IMG/VR virus record: IMGVR_UViG_3300045999_007076
Coordinates: 1 to 26,696 of that record
DNA length: 26,696 bases
Reading direction: 5' to 3' (one strand)
DNA from: a virus
Positions 1 to 5,258 of the stretch are shown one piece after another. Within the stretch, counting starts at the first letter, position 1. Each line of letters opens with the position of its first letter. The notes under the pieces were generated by a model, which was not told the DNA's origin, searched no databases, and was given only the letters and a program-made list of their open reading frames with translations. The position numbers were made by a program, and so were the translations under genes.

Positions 1-8
1 ACACCACC

Positions 9-878
9 ATGATCGATGCAACCACCACCTCCGAAACCAGCACCACCGCGGACAGCGCCGCTGTTCCCGCGTCCACCGCACCCGCTGCTAACACCAGCGT
101 CACAACCGAAGGGACACTCCTTTCCGGTGCGCCTGCCAGCGCCACCGACGCGCCAGCGCCCGCAGTAGCCGAAAAGCCCGAATGGGTTCCCGAAAAGTAT
201 TGGCGCAACGACAAGATCGACGTCGAGTCGATGGCCAAAGGGTTCAACGGGTTGGAGCAACTTTTGGGCAAGAAGGCCAACGCCATCGTTCCTCCCAACG
301 AGAAGTCCACGCCGGAGGAAATTTCCGCCTACCGCAAGGCCATCGGCGTTCCCGAATCGCCCGAAGCCTACAACCTCAAACCGGAGCAACTGCCGGAAGG
401 CGTCGTCTGGGATGAGAACGTGGCCAAGCGTGCCGCGGAACTGGCCCACAAGCACCACATTCCTGCCGCCGCCATGCAGGAGTTCATGCGCTTCGACATG
501 GAGCGGGCCGCGCTGATGAACCAAGCCGCGGCCCAGATGATCGAAACCCAACTGGAAACCGGACGCGCCGAATTGCAAGCAGTCTGGGGCGACAAGATGC
601 CGGAGAAGATCGAACTGGCCCGCCGCGCCGCGGTGACCGCCGGAGTCGATCCGACCAGCCAAGGCTTTGTTGATCCGCAAGTGGTCAAGGCCATCGTCAA
701 CCTCGCGGAGAAGTTGTCCGACGACAAGTTGGTGGCCGGTGACCAGACCGGAGCGAGCAGCACCCGCGCCCGCGCACGGGACATTATGACCAACCAAGCC
801 AACCCGCTCTACTCCCGCTACCAAGAGGGTGACGCGGAGGTGGTTGACCAAGTGCGCCGGATGCTGACCAGCGCCTAA
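9..878 (+). CDS. Capsid assembly scaffold protein (T7 gp9-like)
   Basis: 289-residue protein, probably the internal scaffold on which the procapsid shell assembles and which leaves before or during DNA packaging. The first 55 or so residues are rich in Ala, Thr, Ser and Pro and look disordered. Residues 57-125 carry the W-x-P-x-K-[YF]-W segment and the 'GVPESPEAYNL' type motif often seen in podovirus scaffolds. The rest is acidic, Ala/Glu-rich predicted helix, with a short C-terminal segment ending in Val-Val-Asp-Gln-Val-Arg-Arg-Met-Leu, the usual position of the capsid-binding helix. It lies two functional groups before the capsid gene, as gene 9 does in T7. The ATG is the first possible start in the window; an upstream start outside the window cannot be excluded. 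Family assignment rests on composition, tail motif and gene order rather than catalytic residues. Confidence 0.75.
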   Translation: MIDATTTSETSTTADSAAVPASTAPAANTSVTTEGTLLSGAPASATDAPAPAVAEKPEWVPEKYWRNDKIDVESMAKGFNGLEQLLGKKANAIVPPNEKSTPEEISAYRKAIGVPESPEAYNLKPEQLPEGVVWDENVAKRAAELAHKHHIPAAAMQEFMRFDMERAALMNQAAAQMIETQLETGRAELQAVWGDKMPEKIELARRAAVTAGVDPTSQGFVDPQVVKAIVNLAEKLSDDKLVAGDQTGASSTRARARDIMTNQANPLYSRYQEGDAEVVDQVRRMLTSA

Positions 879-888
879 TCGACTCACC

Positions 889-1704
889 ATGTCTAAAAAA
901 CCATCACGCCCGCAGTTGCTGGTCGTCGTCAGCGATCTGCATTGCGGGTCGAGCGTAGGGTTGATGCCGCCGGACAGCGAAAGCATCAACGGCAACACCA
1001 TCGGATTCGGCAAAAACATCCACCAAGCGTGGCTCTGGGAAAAGTGGCAGGAGGCACAGGCCCAAGTGTCGGAGATTGTGGGCAGCGATCCTTTTGTGTT
1101 GTTGGTCAACGGTGATGCCACAGAGGGCATCCACCACAAGTCGCCGGAAGTCGTCGCCACATTGATCGAACTGCACTGCAAGATGGCCGCAGAGGCGCTG
1201 CGACTTATGTCCCAAGCCGCCGCGCAGACGCTGGTAGTCAAAGGCACCGAGTGCCACACCCACGAGATTGAATCGTATCTGGCCCGCTTGATCGGAGCCA
1301 AGGATGGCGTGGCCCGCGAAAAGTGGCTCTTCCGTATTCATGGCACACTGATAGACGCCACCCACCACATTGGCGTGACCAGCCGCGCTTATTTGGAGGC
1401 CACCGCCATGAGCATTGCGATGGGCAACGCCCGCCTCAACTCGCTTCGCGCCGGTCACGAACCCGCCAAGGTCTTTCTTCGCGCCCACCGCCATTGCGGC
1501 GGATGGTTTAGCGACGGGGCGTCCATGCTGGGCATTACCGGCGGATGGCAGTTTCTGACAAGGCACGCCCACAAGGTGGTGCCGGATGCGATCCCGCGCC
1601 CCAGCATGATGGTGCTGGACTGGCGCAACCAGCCGGAGGGCGCACTGCCAAACGTCCACAATCTGCACTTTAACCCACCCGCGCCGGAAGTTGCCGAGTT
1701 ATGA
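889..1704 (+). CDS. Calcineurin-like metallophosphoesterase
   Basis: 271-residue protein with the ordered metal-binding motifs of the calcineurin-like phosphoesterase fold: D-L-H at residues 16-18, N-G-D at 74-76, the G-T-E-C-H stretch at 119-123 in the place of the usual G-N-H, a D-x-x-H-H at 156-160, and the closing H-R-H at 200-202. It should be a cytoplasmic two-metal phosphodiesterase or phosphatase; the substrate cannot be read from the sequence. The start is 10 nt after the scaffold gene, without a clear Shine-Dalgarno sequence, and its stop overlaps the next start as ATGA, so the genes are probably co-translated. A nucleic-acid role in packaging or repair is possible from position, but this is inference. 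Confidence 0.85.
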   Translation: MSKKPSRPQLLVVVSDLHCGSSVGLMPPDSESINGNTIGFGKNIHQAWLWEKWQEAQAQVSEIVGSDPFVLLVNGDATEGIHHKSPEVVATLIELHCKMAAEALRLMSQAAAQTLVVKGTECHTHEIESYLARLIGAKDGVAREKWLFRIHGTLIDATHHIGVTSRAYLEATAMSIAMGNARLNSLRAGHEPAKVFLRAHRHCGGWFSDGASMLGITGGWQFLTRHAHKVVPDAIPRPSMMVLDWRNQPEGALPNVHNLHFNPPAPEVAEL

Positions 1705-2033
1705 AGGAAAAACTCAAAGACAAATACCACGACTGCGGCCACCGCCCGCGCAACACCGACAAGCGCAAGCGGGTGGCCAAGGTTGAACCACAAACGCAGA
1801 ACGAGATACACCAGCCAACAGGCACAAAAGCCCAAACGAATGGCCAAGGTTGGGAGTGTTTTCGCTGCCACAGGATTAACGCACCATTTGTCCAGCAATG
1901 CAGTTGCAGCGGCTATTTCACTACAACATATCCGAACACGCCCCCGCATTGGCCTTGGTGGAGGCAGTATGAAATCACTTGTGCTTCAAGCGCGACGCAC
2001 GATCCAAAGGTTGTTTGTTATGCGTCAATCTAA
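1701..2033 (+). CDS. Small zinc-ribbon protein
   Basis: 110-residue protein. The N-terminal 30 residues are strongly basic. The centre holds a short zinc-ribbon-like knuckle, W-E-C-x-x-C followed by C-S-C (Cys 53, 56, 67 and 69), with the sequence R-I-N-A-P between the cysteine pairs. The C-terminal part has aromatic residues (W-P-W-W) and two more cysteines. No enzymatic motif is visible, so it is probably a nucleic-acid or protein-binding adaptor. It starts on an ATGA overlap with the phosphoesterase gene. The C-terminal third overlaps the next gene in another frame, which makes its exact end less secure than the zinc-binding core. Confidence 0.6.
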   Translation: MKEKLKDKYHDCGHRPRNTDKRKRVAKVEPQTQNEIHQPTGTKAQTNGQGWECFRCHRINAPFVQQCSCSGYFTTTYPNTPPHWPWWRQYEITCASSATHDPKVVCYASI

Positions 2034-2280
2034 AGTCACTGCCGAGGCATTGTCAGCGTCAGCATGGGCCGCAGCTTTGGCCACACCAATGGCCAGCGAT
2101 GTGGTTCCCGAAGGCTGGAGAACAACCCGCGAGGTCGCCGCCGAACTGGGCAAAAGCTACAGCTACACCGGCAAGCTGCTGGGCGATGCGGTGATTGATG
2201 GCCGCTGCCAAAGACAACCCTTCCGCATCCGCGTCAACGGCAGAAGTCGCGCCGTGCCGCACTACAAGCTGTCAAAATGA
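2020..2280 (+). CDS. Small winged-helix-like DNA-binding protein
   Basis: 86-residue protein with an Ala-rich N-terminal helix followed by residues 32-86, which read as a helix-turn-helix or winged-helix domain: G-W-R-T-T-R-E-V-A-A-E-L-G-K-S, a turn, a recognition-type helix, then a basic two-strand wing (F-R-I-R-V-N-G-R-S-R) ending in H-Y-K-L. This pattern is typical of small phage DNA-binding proteins. I chose the ATG with an AAAGG about 9 nt upstream because it gives a 14-nt overlap with the preceding gene. An in-frame ATG at 1969, with GGAGG only 4 nt away, would add 17 residues but overlap the zinc-ribbon gene by 65 nt. Its stop overlaps the next start as ATGA. It may act as a regulator or packaging factor; function is inferred. 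Confidence 0.6.
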   Translation: MRQSKVTAEALSASAWAAALATPMASDVVPEGWRTTREVAAELGKSYSYTGKLLGDAVIDGRCQRQPFRIRVNGRSRAVPHYKLSK

Positions 2281-2567
2281 GCCGCCGCATCCCCACCAAG
2301 CGAGTCGCCCTCGACGGCAAGTGTTGGAGGGTCAAGCTCCAGCGACCGCCGGAGCGCGAGCCTGTGGACGGACTGTGCGTCCGAGACGATAGAACCGTCT
2401 ACATCCACCCAGACGCTATTGCCCACCGCGGCAAAGAACTTGTCATCCATGAACTGCTTCACGCCCGCTTTTGGGACATCGAAGAAGACGCCATTGCCGA
2501 AGTCAGTCTGGTTATTGCCGAGGTGATGGGCTGGGTTGAGCGCAAGAACGACGGAGTCATCGGGTGA
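2277..2567 (+). CDS. Small HExxH metallopeptidase-like protein
   Basis: 96-residue protein carrying a zincin motif H-E-L-L-H at residues 58-62, preceded by a beta-strand-like segment containing V-Y-I-H and followed by E69, E70 and E75, any of which could be the third zinc ligand. The arrangement of strand, E-L-V-I-H-E-L-L-H-A, then acidic helix is that of minimal phage zincins of the ImmA or SprT-like kind, but much shorter than a full ImmA domain. No signal peptide is present, so it would act in the cytoplasm. It is coupled by ATGA to the gene before and by GTGA to the gene after. Possible roles are cleavage of a virion protein or of a host repressor; neither is shown by the sequence. Confidence 0.6.
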   Translation: MSRRIPTKRVALDGKCWRVKLQRPPEREPVDGLCVRDDRTVYIHPDAIAHRGKELVIHELLHARFWDIEEDAIAEVSLVIAEVMGWVERKNDGVIG

Positions 2568-2719
2568 CCTTTGTCCCGCTACTCATCTGCACGCTCTGCT
2601 ACGGCTGGACGGCGGTGGGGTTTTACATGCAGGACGACCGCCCCATGTGCGCGGTCTTCGTCGGCTACATGTTCAGCAACTTCGCGTTCCTCTACATCGC
2701 TCTTCTAAGCATGCGGTGA
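2564..2719 (+). CDS. Small two-span membrane protein
   Basis: 51-residue protein starting at a GTG that overlaps the previous stop as GTGA. It has two hydrophobic stretches, residues 3-22 (rich in Leu, Cys, Tyr, Trp, Val) and 28-49, joined by a short polar turn containing Q-D-D-R-P, so it would be an inner-membrane hairpin. Its size and topology fit a small holin or an accessory membrane protein, but the lysis genes seem to sit elsewhere at 24.3-25.2 kb. Continuous coding character, the tight overlap and the sudden end of coding potential after its TGA are the reasons to believe it. It is the last gene before the long non-coding leader. Confidence 0.55.
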   Translation: MTFVPLLICTLCYGWTAVGFYMQDDRPMCAVFVGYMFSNFAFLYIALLSMR

Positions 2720-2720
2720 A

Positions 2721-2745
2721 TTGTCACAAAGTGACAACTTTTGTT
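2721..2745 (+). terminator. Perfect 7-bp hairpin after the small membrane gene
   Basis: TTGTCAC, AAA, GTGACAA form a perfect 7-bp inverted repeat with a 3-nt loop one base after a stop codon, followed by CTTTTGTT. It could be a weak intrinsic terminator or a dyad operator. The stem is AT-rich for a terminator, so the call is tentative. Confidence 0.35.
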
Positions 2746-2944
2746 CAGAAATCGAAGGCGTCGAAATGTCGTTAAGCGAGCAAGGTTAGCCAGCGTCTAA
2801 CCAAACGCCGCAGGCTGAAGCGTCCCGCGGGACACTTCGGACTGACGCGCTCGACGTAGCCAACCGCTCCGTAGGGGCCGAAATACAGCCCCAGTTCATG
2901 GGATCGGTGCATAGTGTTTCTCCTTTCGTCCAAGACAGCAGAAC

Positions 2945-2974
2945 GCAGCGAGCGGCGTGCTGCAATATTTTTTG
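2945..2974 (+). terminator. Hairpin followed by T run
   Basis: GCAGC and GCTGC form a 5-bp stem around a 9-nt GC-rich loop, followed by AATATTTTTT. This fits a modest intrinsic terminator. It runs directly into the first copy of the 12-bp motif, so the T run could also be part of that site. Confidence 0.35.
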
Positions 2975-2982
2975 ACTAAACC
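2971..2982 (-). repeat. 12-bp phage motif, copy 1 (reverse orientation)
   Basis: Exact copy of the motif, read on the + strand as TTTGACTAAACC. It pairs with copy 2 as a perfect 14-bp inverted repeat (2970-2983 with 3148-3161). It is the only copy not next to a start codon. Its function, whether promoter, operator or recombination site, is unknown. Confidence 0.75.
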
Positions 2983-3148
2983 CTTGCGCCACTTCCGGCG
3001 CAGCGCAATTCTCGCAAACAGTTAGGCAGACACCTCCTCGTTGAGCCTGCCCGACGGCAACCCAAGGCCGACGACCCGTCACGAACGGATACTCGGTAGC
3101 GCCGCGGGACAGAAACCAACAACAACCCGACCAGATCCGCACGATGCG

Positions 3149-3160
3149 GGTTTAGTCAAA
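3149..3160 (+). repeat. 12-bp phage motif, copy 2 (upstream of capsid)
   Basis: Exact GGTTTAGTCAAA, ending 18 nt before the capsid ATG and just before its Shine-Dalgarno sequence. This is where T7 carries its strongest late promoter (phi10). In this copy the flanks extend it to an imperfect dyad, GGTTT-AGTCA-AAACC. Confidence 0.75.
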
Positions 3161-3178
3161 ACCAAAGGAGAAACAACT

Positions 3179-4087
3179 ATGTCTGCTATTGCACAAATCC
3201 CGCAGTATTTCACGACGGAGTTCACCTCCAACTGGGAACACCTTCTTCAGCAGAAGGTTTCCAAGTTGCGTGAGTTCGTGTCCGTGGAGTCCGTTCGCGG
3301 CAAAGAAAAAACATTCAACCAAATGGCTGCGGTCGAAATGACCAAAATCACCGCCCGCGCCGCCGACACCAACATCAGCGATGTGGCCCTCGCCAAACGC
3401 TGGCTCCGTCCGTATCCCTACGAACACGCCACCCTCTTTGACGAGTGGGATGCCGAGTATCTGGGTGAGGTCAGCCTGCCGCAGTCCGAGACGGTCAACA
3501 ACCACGCGATGGCTTACCTTCGCACCTGCGACAAGGTCATCATCGACGCGGCGCTGGGTTCTGCCTACACGGGCGAAACCGGCGTCACCCCGACCGCTTT
3601 GCCCGCTGGGCAGAAGGTCGCCGTGGACTACGTCGAAACCGGCAGCACCGCCAACAGCGGTCTGACCATTGCGAAACTTCGCCAAGCCTCCTATCTGCTC
3701 AACGACGCAGAGGTGGACGACAGCGATCCTCGCATCATTGTGGTCAGCGCCAAGCAACTCCAAGATTTGCTTCGCACGACCGAGGTGATCAGCGCCGACT
3801 ACAACAGCGTCAAGGCGCTGGTGCAGGGCCAACTCGACACCTTCATGGGCTTCAAGTTCCGCCGCGTGGCGTCGTCCTTGCTTCCCTACAACTCCAGCAC
3901 TGGTGTTCGCACTTGCTTCGCCTACGTCCGCTCCGGCCTCAAACTGGCCGACGCCGGTCGCAAGGTGCATGTGGACATCCGCGCCGACAAGAGCCACGCC
4001 CTGCAAATCCGCACGGTGGCGAGCCTTGGCGCGACCCGCATGGAAGAGAAGAAGGTCGTCGAAATCGCAGCCGACGAGGTTCTCTAA
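3179..4087 (+). CDS. Major capsid protein
   Basis: 302-residue protein, the expected size for a podovirus HK97-fold shell protein. The N-terminus (Q-Y-F-T-T-E-F, then N-W-E-H-L-L-Q-Q-K-x-S-K-L) and the W-L-R-P-Y-P-Y-E-H-A-T-L-F-D-E-W-D motif near residues 75-92 are characteristic of the phage capsid family seen in many non-enterobacterial T7-like phages. The C-terminal part has beta-rich H-A-L-Q-I-R-T. The ATG follows a strong AAAGGAG with 8-nt spacing, one of the best ribosome sites in the window, as expected for the most abundant virion protein. The frame stays open upstream to 3041, but that extension lacks a ribosome site and runs through the 12-bp motif, so I reject it. Confidence 0.88.
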   Translation: MSAIAQIPQYFTTEFTSNWEHLLQQKVSKLREFVSVESVRGKEKTFNQMAAVEMTKITARAADTNISDVALAKRWLRPYPYEHATLFDEWDAEYLGEVSLPQSETVNNHAMAYLRTCDKVIIDAALGSAYTGETGVTPTALPAGQKVAVDYVETGSTANSGLTIAKLRQASYLLNDAEVDDSDPRIIVVSAKQLQDLLRTTEVISADYNSVKALVQGQLDTFMGFKFRRVASSLLPYNSSTGVRTCFAYVRSGLKLADAGRKVHVDIRADKSHALQIRTVASLGATRMEEKKVVEIAADEVL

Positions 4088-4119
4088 TCATCAACAACCA
4101 ACCATAGGAGAATCATAAT

Positions 4120-4590
4120 ATGGCTACGTTCTACACCGACATCGCTCCCGAAAATCTGGAGCTTAACGTCCGCAACCGCGTGGACGGCGACCTTGTCAAA
4201 GGCAACGTCGTTTACGCGCAAGCGACCTACACATGCACCGGCACGGAAGCGGCGACCGGCGACAGCATCAACATTGCTGTTCTGCCCGTTGGCGCGATCC
4301 CGCTCCCCGAACTTTGGCGCGTCTCCAACGAGGCGTCCTTGGGCGGTTCTTCGGTTGCCATCTCCACGATTGGGGATGCTTCCGACGTTGACCGCTACAG
4401 CGCGACTTCGATCTCGCTGAACAGTTCGACCGCAGGCTCCGCGGCAGTCACTGCCGCTGTGGCGACGAGCGTGCTTCCGCGCTACGTCATCACCGCCGAC
4501 ACCCGCACAGTGACGGCGGCGTTCGCCCGCACCAACGCGGTCACCGCCGGTAAGAAGATTGCCTTCTTGCTCGCGTTCCGCATGCCGTAA
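4120..4590 (+). CDS. Probable capsid-associated (decoration or stabilising) protein
   Basis: 156-residue protein, rich in Thr, Ser, Ala and Val, with alternating hydrophobic strands and no long helices, so probably beta-sandwich. There is no signal peptide or catalytic motif. The start has a strong AGGAG 9 nt upstream, matching the capsid gene in strength, and the two genes share one transcription unit that ends at the terminator after it. High expression together with capsid, small size and beta composition suggest a head decoration or head-stabilising protein. This is inference from position; I do not recognise a specific family. Confidence 0.65.
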   Translation: MATFYTDIAPENLELNVRNRVDGDLVKGNVVYAQATYTCTGTEAATGDSINIAVLPVGAIPLPELWRVSNEASLGGSSVAISTIGDASDVDRYSATSISLNSSTAGSAAVTAAVATSVLPRYVITADTRTVTAAFARTNAVTAGKKIAFLLAFRMP

Positions 4591-4605
4591 GGCACTCACA
4601 GCCGC

Positions 4606-4642
4606 TGGCAGACCGGCTTCAATAGTCTGCCACCCTTTTTCT
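4606..4642 (+). terminator. Intrinsic terminator after the capsid transcription unit
   Basis: TGGCAGAC and GTCTGCCA form a perfect 8-bp stem with an 11-nt loop, followed by CCCTTTTTCT. It lies between the head genes and tail tubular protein A, the place of the T7 T-phi terminator, and would reduce transcription of the tail genes relative to capsid. Confidence 0.8.
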
Positions 4643-4649
4643 AACTTTC

Positions 4650-5255
4650 ATGGCCGACGAAACATCCATCTGCAACTTGGCTTTGGCCAAACTGGGCATC
4701 AGCCCAATCATGGCGCTGACCGACGACAGCAAGCAGGCCCAGTTTTGCAACCGCTTCTTCGCCCAGACCCGCGACGAAGTCCTGCAAGGGCATCGCTGGA
4801 ACTTCGCCATGCGCCGCGCCGCGCTTAACAAGCTGGCCACCGCCCCGCAGAGCGAATGGGCCAGCGCCTACCAGTTGCCGGTCGATTGCCTGCGCGTCGT
4901 CCAACTTAATGGCTACGAACCCAACGAAAGGCTGGGGGAGTTCAGCGTCGAAGCCGACCAGCTTCTGACCAATGCCGAGGAGGCCAGTATTCGGTATATC
5001 GCCCGCGTCGAGGACGGATCGTTTTACCACCCGCTCTTTGTCCACGCCTTGGCCACCATGCTGGCCTCGCGTTTGGCAGGCCCGCTGACCGGAAGCCGCA
5101 ACATGCCGCAAGAACTACTCCAAGAATACGAGGCGTTGACCGGCCCCAAGGCCCGCATGGCCGACGCCTTTGAGGAGCGTCTGCGCCGCAAGATGCCGTG
5201 GACGAACAGCGACCTTGTCGCCGCCCGCTACACCAAGTTCCCGTCCAGCCAATAG
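4650..5255 (+). CDS. Tail tubular protein A (T7 gp11-like adaptor)
   Basis: 201-residue protein of the podovirus tail tube or adaptor family, which forms the dodecameric ring between portal and nozzle. Diagnostic segments are the N-terminal S-I-C-N-L-A-L-A-K-L-G, then R-D-E-V-L-Q-G-H-R-W-N-F-A near residues 41-53, a Y-Q-L-P-x-D-C-L-R-V motif near residue 73, and the H-P-L-F-V-H-A-L-A-T-M-L-A-S-R-L-A helix near residue 126. Length is typical of the family. The start follows the terminator hairpin closely and lacks a Shine-Dalgarno sequence, in contrast to the capsid genes. It is followed after 3 nt by the nozzle gene, as in T7 (11 then 12). Confidence 0.88.
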   Translation: MADETSICNLALAKLGISPIMALTDDSKQAQFCNRFFAQTRDEVLQGHRWNFAMRRAALNKLATAPQSEWASAYQLPVDCLRVVQLNGYEPNERLGEFSVEADQLLTNAEEASIRYIARVEDGSFYHPLFVHALATMLASRLAGPLTGSRNMPQELLQEYEALTGPKARMADAFEERLRRKMPWTNSDLVAARYTKFPSSQ

Positions 5256-5258
5256 GTC

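Larger units (their letters stand above)
2738..3147. other. Long structured non-coding leader before the capsid gene
   Basis: About 400 nt without a convincing gene on either strand. Visible structure includes an inverted repeat GGTTAG/CTAACC at 2784-2802 with a 7-nt loop, the palindrome GTCCCGCGGGAC at 2822-2833, a GCAGC/GCTGC hairpin at 2945-2963 followed by a T run, and GCGCC/GGCGC at 2986-3001. Two oppositely oriented copies of the 12-bp phage motif lie near its right side. The minus-strand open frame here (2786-3142) is Cys, Ser and Trp-rich and has no recognisable features, so I do not call it. The region may be a structured 5' leader, a regulatory RNA or a replication or packaging element. 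Confidence 0.5.

Noticed and set aside
1783-2019. N-terminal extension of the winged-helix-like gene
   Set aside because: It would overlap the zinc-ribbon gene by up to 250 nt, and its translation has shadow-like composition until close to the ATG at 2020.
2786-3142. Minus-strand open frame of 118 codons in the capsid leader
   Set aside because: Its composition is rich in Cys, Ser and Trp with no domain pattern, and it has no ribosome site; the region looks like structured non-coding DNA.
3041-3178. Upstream extension of the capsid frame
   Set aside because: It lacks a good start, crosses the 12-bp motif, and the ATG at 3179 has a strong Shine-Dalgarno sequence.
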